A stretch of 64,000 bases of DNA from Ceratodon purpureus (Eukaryota > Streptophyta > Bryopsida > Pseudoditrichales > Ditrichaceae): assembly GCA_014871385.1 (NCBI GenBank), contig CM026426.1:72539573-72603572 (forward strand), in the 5' to 3' direction. Both the position numbers and the translations under genes were made by a program. This document shows, one piece after another, positions 48,001-58,217 of this stretch (position 1 is its first letter; the number at the start of each line of letters is the position of its first letter). Below the pieces are notes generated by a model. It saw only the letters and a list, made by a program, of their open reading frames with translations, was not told the origin of the DNA and ran no database searches.

Positions 48001-48306
48001 GCAAGGGGAAGTGTTATCCAACGAACAACAAGAGGTGTAAAGCGAAAGAAAAGGTTCCTGGGGACTGCGTCGCGTTTCGCCCCGTACGAACCTGACAACT
48101 CCGAAGGTAGACCAGAACTCGATGAAAATGGAATACGCGACCCTCAAGGATCCCGTCCAACGAAGAAGCTAGTTATCACCAGAGACGATGAGTTGCGGCT
48201 AAGCACTAGAAGTCCGCGGTCTGATGACGACATGAGCACAGATGAATCCGAGGAGGACCGACGTTGCGACGAAGCGAACGACCCAACTGTTCGGATCCGA
48301 GAGTGA
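45061..48306 (+). pseudogene. hAT-superfamily transposase with one in-frame TAG
   Basis: Transposase expected to mobilise the surrounding element. Start ATG at 45,061, directly after a possible acceptor; TTAAATAG at 45,015 is TATA-like. A BED-like zinc-binding start (RCRICNVTIVY, MFAHFGY) is followed by a DUF659-type catalytic region (YGVTICADGWDNVQSRPLLN from about residue 226, VVQVCTDNAPNMLGS, GCAAHCLDLLLEDWG). The hAT dimerisation domain comes late (ARRILGQVCSVSACERNWSM, then YVHSKVRNRL). A TAG at 46,774-46,776 separates catalytic and dimerisation regions; the frame is otherwise open on both sides. After the dimerisation domain comes an unusual tail of about 440 residues, acidic and then arginine/serine-rich. 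The tail is longer than in ordinary hAT transposases. Confidence 0.88.
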
Positions 48307-48309
48307 ACG

Positions 48310-48830
48310 CTCGCCTAGTCTTCATACTACGATATGAGGAGACCTCCATTCCGTACTTATCCGAGCCGTGTCCGACAACCTCGTCACCCGTCCGCGCATG
48401 AATCGGTCTGCTCCGCGACAGATGTGCGACCTCTGTCCGCCCACGATTAATATCCCCTTTTGGTGGCTCTCCGACCTCGTCCGCCGTGGATCCTTTAGTG
48501 TTCTGTGTCTTGCCCCTCCCACTCCCCCTCCTCGCACTCCCCTCCTCGCACTCCCCTCCTCGCGCCATCCTCACTTCTGTGTCAGACATGCACTCTTCGC
48601 TACCCCGGATATGGCACTGTCCGACTCACTGTCCGGCGCCTATACTGATTGGATGATCTCGGAGGCTACTCGTCCGATCCCGTTGCCGGATGTCCGCTGC
48701 AGGTCGGACGGGTTGCATTGTAATCTTCGTCCCCGTTTGCGTACAGTTCACTTCCCTTCCGTCCGTATTAGAGTGCACCCTCCGCGGTCCCTCAATTTTG
48801 TCTATTTTATCCTGTTCCGAATAATAAAAA
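48310..48830. repeat. TCCG-rich block downstream of the transposase
   Basis: Non-coding, with many TCCG motifs and a CTCCCCTCCTCGCACTCCCC duplication at about 48,527-48,563. Confidence 0.5.
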
Positions 48831-49266
48831 TATCATTATTTCGTAGAGCATGCATCGTGGGAAGTCCCATTTGGTATAGTATTCCACATGTGGATGTAAT
48901 TGTACGTGATTTACAAACAGAGTGAGAATATGTATTATAAAAAACAAATGGAATAAGGAAAACATTGGAATTTTTTGGCATCCGTTTTATAAAAGCCCAA
49001 ATAACAAGTTATTAAAGCGTGTGACAATCATTTACTAATTACGGCATTTACATTCCAAGATTCCTGTAAAATCTCTAATCTCTTTTTTAAATATTTGTTT
49101 ATGCAACCAACACATGAGTATAGTAATTACGTTGATTTTGCGTACATGTGCATATAACAAACATGTGCATATAAGAAACATGTGCATATAAGAAACATGT
49201 GCATATTAGAAACATGTGCATACGTGCTCTCTAAACCCAAATCCCATTATCCTCATTGTTACGAAA

Positions 49267-49671
49267 GGGGGGGGGGGGGGGTGGGGCTGCGGTGGGGTAG
49301 TGATACCTCACAATGCGGTAAGTTGCGGTATGTTGCGGTAAGTTGCGGTAAGTTGCGGTGCGTTGCGGTAAGTTGCGGTTAAGATTTAATTGAAACGCCT
49401 TTCATATCCAAAACTTTTTGCCTACATATGTTAAACCTTTTGCCTACACGCCAACCAACTTTGTCATACCTAGTTAAATCGTAGTATAATTTATACGGTC
49501 GTTATATTTTTTTAGGAAATTTAATTGTCCTCATCGGAATTGTAGTTGGACTTCTATATTATTTTTTAGTCTACTTTCACTCTTATGCCATCTAATTGAT
49601 CATTGCCACCAATTAATTCTAATTTTAATATCGTTGCAATACTCCCGTTAGTAATCACTCTGTATTTATCG
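49267..49671 (+). repeat. Duplicated module, copy 1
   Basis: Order: a 15-G run (49,267-49,281), the phrase TACCTCACAATGC, a TTGCGGTAAG decamer array (about 49,313-49,380), then a 291-bp block (49,381-49,671). Confidence 0.85.
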
Positions 49672-49687
49672 ATAGATTGGGGAAGGT

Positions 49688-50772
49688 GGGGGGGGGGGGG
49701 GGGGGGGGCGATGGGCTAGTGCTACCTCACAATGCACGTGCAGTCGTCTCTCTACTTCATTTCTTCATGTTATCCGTGTGCACATGGCTCCGCTTAGTTG
49801 CGAGGTTCGGCGAAGGGAATTTCTCATTGCCGTTCCATTTACAACGAACGTCTTCTCCAATGATGGCCATGGCTTCTGCTACGTTTGAAACAATGGATAT
49901 TGACGAATCATTTGCTGAACTCAAGCGCTTAGAGGATCTTCAGGTGACTTAGGGTCGACCTGCAGATTTGCTGGCTTTAGTATATTAGCTTTAGTATGAT
50001 ATAGCCAATTGCAAGCCCTGTTGGTCCAGACGTTAAACACAGCCAAGTTTAACATAAAGTTTAACAAGAAATACATGTATTTGGTCAAATATGAATTAAA
50101 AAGGTAAAGAGAAACGTATAATAAACACATCAAATTTAACATTGCTAAAGAACTCAATTTGTTAAAAGTCGTAAATTGTTTGTGAATCATTCTTTGAATA
50201 CACAGAATATTTAATCGTCATCCAAGAACAATAATGACGCTAAAAACTTGTAACTTTAGCAAATAATTATAGTATAGAGAGGTTGGGCTTTTTTACTACC
50301 ACTGGATTGGACGTTGTTGTACCACTATACTCGTCAAGGAATGTGGCAACTTACTGTTTAAAGCAAGTTACATTACGTTACGTTGCGGTAAGTTGCGGTA
50401 AGTTGTGGTTAAGTTGCGGTACGTTGCGGTACGTTGCGGTAAGTTGCGGTAAGTTGCGGTACGTTGCGTTAGGTTGCGGTTAAGATTTAATTGAAACGCC
50501 TTTCATATCCAAAACTTTTTGCCTACATATGTTAAACCTTTTGCCTACACGCCAACCAACTTTGTCATACCTAGTTAAATCGTAGTATAATTTATACAGT
50601 CGTTATATTTTTTTAGGAAATTTAATTGTCCTCATCGGAATTGTAGTTGGACTTCTATATTATTTTTTAGTGTACTTTCGCTCTTATGCCATCTAATTGA
50701 TCATTGCCACCAATTAATTCTAATTTTAATATCGTTGCAATACTCTCGTTAGTAATCACTCTGTATTTATCG
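49688..50772 (+). repeat. Duplicated module, copy 2, with extra segment
   Basis: Order: a 21-G run (49,688-49,708), TACCTCACAATGC, about 640 bp of extra sequence including the possible exon at 49,862, a second TTGCGGTA-type array (about 50,371-50,481), then the same 291-bp block (50,482-50,772). The two 291-bp blocks differ at about four positions with no indels. Confidence 0.85.
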
Positions 50773-51737
50773 TTTTTAACCCCTAAAGGACAATCTGCCA
50801 CATTTGGGCATTTTTTGAATTTGTGCATGTACGTATGTATGCAAATTATTGAAGTTAGCTACAAGATCTTTTGGTTAGATGTTAAAAAAAAAACCCCCAA
50901 GTTTTCAGAATCAACCTTGCTTCGAAGAGGAGCTGTTTTCAGGCAGTTTTGATGAAAAATACCCTCAGGACTTTAGGGCTTAATATATTCTTTAGCCGCT
51001 CAGTATTCTATTATGTACTCCCACCTCATTCCTTTATCATTCACGATTTTGTTTCTATATCATACTTATTTAAACATCATTTCATAACTTCTCTATAACT
51101 TTCCCTTATATTTATTTCTTATTAAACGCTTATTCGTCCTTCTTCATTCACAGCGTTTTCTTTTCTCCACGAATTTCGTATTTTTGTTTATTCTTGGCTG
51201 CGTGGTCCGTAACAGTCGCTGTGATCGGAGAATCGGAGCGATTGAGCCATCGGAACCTGCGTTCAACACTGGGAATTACGCGGTCAGTGGGTCGGACAGG
51301 TCGGGAGCGTGCTCTCGTCGGATCCAAATGCACACGGGTTCATGCGGACGGGATGCGGAGAGCGCGGATACGAAGGTCGGACGACGGATGGCAATGTCGG
51401 ATTTGAGTGGACGTTCTTCTTTAAGTCATGCACTAACATGTCTCCACTCCCACCAAAACATCAGTAGTTATGATTAACATGCTTGATCTAATCATTGTCA
51501 CTCTTTCCCTGCTCTCGGATATCATGTCAAATGCATTGTTCAGTCATTATTCACTCATTCTTCTACAACGGCAGTCTACTGTCTACACGGTAGATTACCT
51601 ATGCTCTTCCACGATATGCGTATAGTAATTTTGGTTATTCTTGAGACTCTCGTTTTAGAATGAACAGGGTGCTTATTTTTGAGACTGTCATTTGAGACTC
51701 CCACTTGACTCTCTTGATTTCCGCATCGTCTCGTAGC

Positions 51738-52352
51738 ATGGCCGGGAGCTCCTCGTTTAGAATGCCTAGTCCGACAGAGTCCTCCCCGCACCCTGAGTCC
51801 GCCACGGATGTTTTGCAGTGGCTGCTTGTAACCCGCGTGATGCACGAGATTAGAGATTTCCGGTATTTACCAGATCACGAGGATATTGTGAGGTCTTTGT
51901 TGAATACTTCTCGAGATTTCCAGTGGACGCCCATTATGCAGGAGCAGTTCACCAACGTCAACAATGTGTTGAACTACACTTGGGTGCGACGGAGTCTACT
52001 CGCCGCCGGAGCTGCGAACTCGGGAGATCAAACTGCACACGGCTCGGCTCACGCGCAGAGCGGAACTCCCACGAACTCGCAGACCGTATCACCTAGAAGC
52101 GCGCATCGCGAGACGGACATCTCCGCTCCAATCCGACCGGACATATCTTCTCGGACTCTCGCCGGGGGTGGCCGAGTCGCACGGCATCGCAGAAGTCGGG
52201 AACGCCGGCTTAGTCGCGATTACGAAGGTATGCGTCCTCAACCCCCTGCTTTTCGCGGATCCACGACGCCCCGGCGCGTCACTCGCGACCAGGGAACGCA
52301 GACCGATTTCGTGGATCTTCTGTCGGAGCCGGAATGTACGTGTAACTATTAA
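51738..52352 (+). CDS. Hypothetical cargo protein, 204 residues
   Basis: Open frame from ATG 51,738 (MAGSSSFRMPSPTESSPHPE). The folded-looking part comes early (VLQWLLVTRVMHEIRDFRYL, MQEQFTNVNNVLNYTWVRRS). A serine-, threonine- and arginine-rich tail follows, with RHRRSRERRLSRDYEG and ending SEPECTCNY. I recognise no family. The organisation (short helical start, disordered basic tail) is like other cargo frames here. 52,353-53,690 downstream is non-coding. Confidence 0.5.
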   Translation: MAGSSSFRMPSPTESSPHPESATDVLQWLLVTRVMHEIRDFRYLPDHEDIVRSLLNTSRDFQWTPIMQEQFTNVNNVLNYTWVRRSLLAAGAANSGDQTAHGSAHAQSGTPTNSQTVSPRSAHRETDISAPIRPDISSRTLAGGGRVARHRRSRERRLSRDYEGMRPQPPAFRGSTTPRRVTRDQGTQTDFVDLLSEPECTCNY

Positions 52353-53702
52353 TCCATTTGTAACTGGACACTACGGAGCCATATGAAGTGGAACAGTTTA
52401 CGGGCTTATAAGAATGGAGCGGGTATTCCGCGCAATGGAAGGGTGGTCCTGCATTCGAACGAACAATTTTGTTGGAGTATGAATCCGCCAGCGATGCAAT
52501 GCAACTTCCTTTGAACCCGCCTCTTTTGAGGGCAAGCTGGAGCTGCGGTGCATAATGAGCTTTGCAGTTTTTAAGCTCCATTTTGAGAACTTTTCTTCAC
52601 TGTAACTTACGTCTCACAGATCCCTTTTTTGCAGTTCCTATTTTTAATTTACGGAAAGTGATCCTGGGTTGGATTACTCGGCTTTTCTAATCCTGCACGA
52701 ACCTTTGCTAGACATCTTGTTACTGTCAGTTTATGTGCCTTTTTACTATGTATAGAACAGTGCTCTGGCAACGTCCAATAAAGTCCCAATTTCGTAAGAT
52801 TCTCGTCCAATGGAATTGGCGGTGTGCATTAAATCTCGGATCATTCATTGTCGTGATATGGAGTCCGCGTTGCGTTATGGAAATCTGGCTCTGACGGCTG
52901 TCATGTGCCTGCCTTACCCCTAATTAGTTTTTGCGTATGTTGTGTATCCTCTTCATGTACGATACTGGTGTTCTAGCCAGGGCAATGCGTGATAGACTCT
53001 TGAATGCGGGCTTGTAATCTATCTTTTGCAATGGAATTCCTTTGCGTCAAAAAAAAAATAAAATCTTGCATGCAACCTCCATCTGTATGGTTCCTTCCTT
53101 TTTTTCTCGAACACGATTCTGAATGTGCAACTGTCCAGTAAGAACTCACTGTAGAGCTGATCATCACAAAGAACTTGTGTAACGATTAATCTAACATCCG
53201 GTCGGACACATCCTTGCAATTCGAACTAATCCTCATCGTGATCCGTAACTATAAACTTCAGGAATACTTCCGAACTAGTGATGCATTTGTACATGTACAA
53301 TGCTGCAGTATCCTTTCTTTTATGTGAAAAGTCGTCCGACGAGGACCTCAACCCCCTCTTTCAGATGAAGTTTGCTCTTAGGCACAAAAAACATCCGAGA
53401 AAGATAATGAAAAAATAATAAGGAAAACTTTAATCGATAAAAAACCAAGCCGGATGGACGCAGCGGAACCCTGTCCCAGATGGCGTGTTAATTGGGGAGC
53501 ACCAAAGCTTGGAAGAGCGATACGACGGACGAGGTCGGACGAGGTCACTCTGGAACGTTCGCGCGTGTCCGCCATGCAGCGGACTACAATCCGGATTGTA
53601 GCGCGGACTGCGGACTGCAAGCCGGACTGACAATTACGAATCGGAATGCGGATCAGTAGTCGGACTGGACGTCGGATTCCTGGGAACGTTGTGCACTTGA
53701 CA

Positions 53703-53760
53703 GGGAGCGGGGGATGTGGAAGGGAGCGGGGGATGTGGAAGGGAGCGAGGAATGCGAAGG
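53703..53760 (+). repeat. 19-bp minisatellite x3
   Basis: GGGAGCGGGGGATGTGGAA repeated at 53,703 and 53,722, with a diverged third copy at 53,741. Confidence 0.85.
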
Positions 53761-53816
53761 GGCAAGAGCAGGATGGCCAGTGGGTTGGGCGGGTGCGGAA
53801 CGGAGAGGCGGACTCG

Positions 53817-53824
53817 TATAAATG
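53817..53824 (+). promoter_or_regulatory. TATA box upstream of the RING gene
   Basis: TATAAATG in a GC-rich context, about 300 bp before the ATG at 54,120. A leader intron would be needed if it serves that gene. Confidence 0.45.
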
Positions 53825-54119
53825 CAAGTTCGGACGCACGTTCGTTCTCCACACTTCTCAACTTTTGCGCCCAGACCGCTTGCCTCTCTCTGAGTGTGCG
53901 GGCGCGCGGGGTGCGGGGTGAGCGTGGGGTCCTTGTACGACCTGAATATTCCGTATGTACTAAATTGACCCTATTCGTGTGCTCTGTCACATTATATACT
54001 TAATGTTAATTTTTTCCCCTGAACCCAGCATATGCGAAGTGTCCGTTTAGGGTTTAAGAGTAATCGTATCAGGATCTAACCAAGATACTGTGAGCAGGTC
54101 CGAAGTTCGCAGCACGAGG

Positions 54120-57100
54120 ATGTCCACCGGATCGGGCACTCCCTCTAGGAGGAGGCCGAGCAGACCGGGCGGAGATGAGTCCGCCGGCGGATCGCAGTCC
54201 GCCAGTGGTTCGGGAAGAGAGCCCGCAAAGAACTGGATTTGCAGCTGGACGTTTTCCACAATAGAGCGATACTGGCTGCTAATGGCTGGGAGGAAGTGCC
54301 AGAGCCTTGGGACGCTGCGACGGCTATGCATTTTGTCGACTTTCCTCACTTCGATCGGCTTTGGCCAGATAGTTCGCACGCGCAACACTGTAAGTCGAAG
54401 AACGCGAAATATGCATCCTTGACAGACGTGGACGTGAAGTGGAGATTCCTCTGCACTTCTCCGGGCAATTTCCAATGAATCGAAGTGGCCCAAGAACGAG
54501 ATCCCGAAGGCTATTCTTTCCCTGATGTATGCCGAGCATGTGTTGAAGAAGAAGGTCGACTGGTCTACCTTAAAGACTCCAGGCTCCACTTTCGGAGGTC
54601 TAGGAGAGAAATTGACAGCGAAGAAGCCGGTGCACATACCTTATATAGATGTGCCCGAATGGTTCAAGCGTAATCCTTCCCTCGTTGAAGATCCAGGGGG
54701 TCCGATACCGACAGACAGGGAACCGTCGAGGGCCGGGAGACCACGGCAACGCACAATACAGAATGCCACGTACGAGGATCAGATGGCTGGCATGCTCGGA
54801 TCCGATTGGCAGGGAAGTGGGTCGGACCCCATCATTGGCGGGAGTGCGGGAGAAGGGTCGGGCGCGGCGACTGCATCCCATGCGAGGGACGGGGGGAACG
54901 ATCGGACGGGATCGGCATGGGGACCATCCGAGGCAGGTGAAGGAGAGTTCCGGGCCAGATGTGGCTATGGTCGGATTGGAAGAAATCGTCAACGCGACAG
55001 TAGCCTCCTTTTCTGGAGCTGACATAGACCTTGACATGGCGCACGGTGGGACCGAGAGCGCGAATCCGGGTTTAGGTAGGTCGGACGAGGGTTTGGGTGC
55101 GTCGGACGAGGGTCTGGATGCGTCGGACGTGGGTTTAGGTGGGTCGGACCACAGATTCGATGGGAGAATCGCTCCGACGACCTCACGGGATTGGCGGATG
55201 CCCGGCTCGGAACACGGGTTATTCGGACGAGGTGCGACAACTAGCACTGGCCATCACGATCCTCCTCAGCCGAGAGGTGCAGCAAACGTTGTATTGGGAG
55301 CAGACCCGGTAATGCGGCGTCTGCTAGAGGAAGTTTTTGCCAAACATGACGCGGACGTTCGGGAGTTAAAAGCAACAATAGGTGGTTTGGAACTGAAGAT
55401 AGAGGCTCTTCGCGTGTCCGACAGCGGGGACCTAGATGGCAGGAACATCGGACACAGAGTTGATGCGAGAAAGGGACGAGGCGCTGAGATCCGCTGAGAG
55501 AGCGGAGGCACGAGCTAATGCATGGGAAAAGGATATGAAAGCCTCCATGTACGCAGCGAAAACGGCCGAGGACCTGACCACGCAGTTAAATGGCCAACTC
55601 ACGGACGCTGAGGAACGCATAATTGGGTTGCAAACGGAAATGAGGGAGATGAGCGTCCGACTCGAAGATGCGGAAAAGCGAGCAATAGCGGCGGAAGCCA
55701 CATCCACGGAGCGGGCTGTCCGACTAGAGGAATCCGAGATACGTGCGAAGGCAATGGAAGACGAATGTCGGAGACTGTCTCGCCAATTGGAGGAGGAGAA
55801 GAAGAATACATCGAAGCAAGGAGAGATAATCCTGCGACTGGAGTCCAAAATGGAAGATAATAAGAAGAAGGCTTCGGACGCAATAGCTTTGGCAAAGAAA
55901 ATACAGGAAGAACTAAACGAGCTCCGGGAAGTCGCTACGACGAGCGACAACTTGATACGTGCGGAGGCAGAGGCGGAGAAAGAAGCAAACAATGCCAAGG
56001 TGGTGGAATTGGAGACAGAGAACCTGCGACTACTAGAGGAGGTAACACGGCTTGGGAAGGCCACTGGCGCTGTGAGTGAAGGTGGTGCCAACGATGATCC
56101 AATCCAGGGCTGGTCGGAGTCATTAACTCAGGAGCAGAAGGCATTACTCGTGGGTGCGCTCCAAAAAACGGAGGATATGTACGTGATCGCTATACTTGCA
56201 TTAGCGGGGCGACTTCAGTACGAGAAGGAATTCGAGGCAATTCAAAAAGAGTGGACGGAGAATGGACGATTGCGACACTTGCTCCTCACCTCCTGGCCGC
56301 CTTTACAGACGATGTACCCTCTGGAATGGGAGGACAGTCCGGGGATCCGGTCCGGCACGGGCAGCATTCAGTGGGAGAATGTTGCTGAGATTGATCATCA
56401 CTGGAAGCGGGATCAGGAATGGGGGATGGGCAAGACCGAAGAGCTGCGGAAGGCGCTGACTTGGCCCGTCCCGCACGACATGACAAAGGACGGAACCAAT
56501 TGCATCGTGTGCTTTAATCCTTTTGGCCCGGAGGGGTGCTACCAACTGGGGACGTGCAAACATGGATTTCACCCATATTGTTTAATCCCGATGATGATAA
56601 GAAGACGTGCGTGTCCAATCTGCTCAGCCCCTCTCCATCCTCGCCTGTATTTGACATTCGGATTGAGGGATTTCATGCCCAGGGGCTGGGCGTACGATCC
56701 AAGGGAGTTCCCAGATAAGTATCCGCTCGGGACTTTCGAGGGAAAACCAATGGAGTGGGTCTGGCAACTACACACGTCGCAGCTCGAGATGTGGCACCAA
56801 TTTCAGCCTACGGACTTGCTAAAGAAACCGAGGACCATTATGCAAGCGGCCGATTTGTTGTACCCAGGGATGCCTGTCGATAGTGGACTCAGGCAATACT
56901 TTTACCAGATGTGCAAACACTACTGGGACAGTAGGAAGGGCCAGCTGGTTCCAGGGGAGAATCCAAATCCAGTGAATTCACAAGGATTGCCTGCGACATC
57001 TGCCGACGTATTGGCAGGATTTCCAGGAGGAGGATATACGGGTGCTACCAGTAGTCGCGAGATGGATTACGAACAGGGTTACCACACGATGCGGCTAGAG

Positions 57101-57445
57101 ATTCTCGCTTTAGAAGAATTGTTATGCAAAATTCTCCCCGCTACCAAGAGGTGGCTGGATAAGAAAGGACCGAGGCCCAAGCCGAAGGAGCCATCATGTC
57201 GTCAACGCTTGTTATCGAGTGGTGCTTCGACTTCAGGAACTTCAGGGGCCACACCAAGGAGCGCGACACCGCCGGGGAATTCCACGAGGAATGCGTCACG
57301 AACCCGTTTGAACCCAAGCCAGTCGGCACCTCCCTCCAGAGTCCCGACACCGCCGATTCCGCCGTCCGAGGGCCCAACGCAACCTGACCACAATAGTGCA
57401 GCGTCCGGATCAGGTGATACATTGCAATTAGACGATTCGGAGTGA
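54120..57445 (+). pseudogene. Large coiled-coil RING-finger protein, frame broken
   Basis: Several frames in order look like one protein. The start is at ATG 54,120 (MSTGSGTPSRRRPSRPGG). A segment with VFHNRAILAANGWEEVPEPW follows; a possible 55-bp intron (54,390-54,444) and a lysine-rich part (AEHVLKKKVDWSTLKTP) lead to a repetitive GLGASDEGLDASD region. The main 669-codon frame (55,436-57,445) has a long coiled coil (to about residue 205) and a RING-type zinc finger: CIVC (about 355), GTCKHGFHPYC and CPIC (about 392). A proline- and serine-rich tail ends it. RING proteins usually act as ubiquitin ligases. One-base frame changes occur near 54,215, 54,945 and 55,435; they may be decay, sequence errors, or a separate gene starting at ATG 55,436. 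Confidence 0.68.
55072..55150 (+). repeat. 24-bp coding minisatellite
   Basis: Tandem units around GTCGGACGAGGGTTTGGGTG (about 3.5 copies) encode the SDEGLGA/SDEGLDA/SDVGLGG series in the RING gene region. Confidence 0.8.
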
Positions 57446-57631
57446 GATAAACTCCTAGAACTGTATAGAGTGGTAACCATTAACAATGTTTTATTTTCTT
57501 TCATAACTATAGTAACCATTGCATAAACATAACTTCATTTGGCTTTTTCCTTTCCCGAAGACTCACCTAGAGTCACCAACGCCTAAGTCTGGATATATGC
57601 CATATAAAGAGTATCATCCCTTCAGTCCGCG

Positions 57632-57722
57632 CATGCGACCGAGTCCGAGTCCGCCCATGCGTCCGAGTCCGGAATCCGCCCGTGCGTCCGGGTCCGAGTC
57701 CGCCCATGCGTCCGAGTACGCG
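57632..57722 (+). repeat. 24-bp TCCG minisatellite
   Basis: About 3.7 units near CATGCGTCCGAGTCCGAGTC with CCGCC, in the TCCG-rich block between the RING and kinase-like genes (about 57,600-58,100). Confidence 0.8.
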
Positions 57723-57978
57723 TGGTGCAATCACCGATCGACCCATCCGTTCGCATCATAAGATCGCGAGCCCATGCGGACATAGCAACCCCCCCCGTCC
57801 GACGACCCGCCTCGTCCGCATTCACAGTCCGCCAAGTCCGACTGTGCGATCCGACCAACCCGCTAACCCTAATTCGCTCACAGGCCTAGATCCTACGTCT
57901 GCCACCCGACCGATCCCTTCCAAGGGTGATCGCCAAGCAATCAGTTATCGTCCCAGATCAATGATCTTCCTCGTCTCC

Positions 57979-57987
57979 TATATAAAG
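57979..57987 (+). promoter_or_regulatory. TATA box of the kinase-like gene
   Basis: TATATAAAG, 239 bp before the ATG at 58,218. An AG acceptor (CTTTCCAG) ends just 6 bp before the ATG, so a short 5' leader intron is likely. Confidence 0.65.
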
Positions 57988-58217
57988 GTGTCCCTTTATT
58001 TTCCGCTCACTTTCCCATCCTCTCTAGGCCTCTCGTTGGGATCCGAGACTCTGTTGCGTCCGTCGGGACAGCGGCAGTGCGCGGGTCCGGAGGGTCAGTA
58101 GAGCACGGGACCGATTTCAGAGACAAACCCTTGCTAATTTATATCAGGGTTCTGAACTGACTCGCCTACCGAAAAACCAATTGCTGATTGTTCTGTTTTC
58201 TTCCTTTCCAGGGTACC

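Larger units (their letters stand above)
48850..51180. other. AT-rich island inside the GC-rich giant element
   Basis: This stretch is distinctly AT-rich against the GC-rich rest of the 23-kb element, so it may be a separate, later insertion. It holds four ACATGTGCATAT(A)AGAA-type tandem units (about 49,144-49,215), G-runs, decamer arrays and a duplicated 291-bp block, listed separately. No gene is supported except a possible exon at 49,862-49,942 (ATG, TFETMDIDESFAELKRLEDL, followed by GTGACT). Confidence 0.5.
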
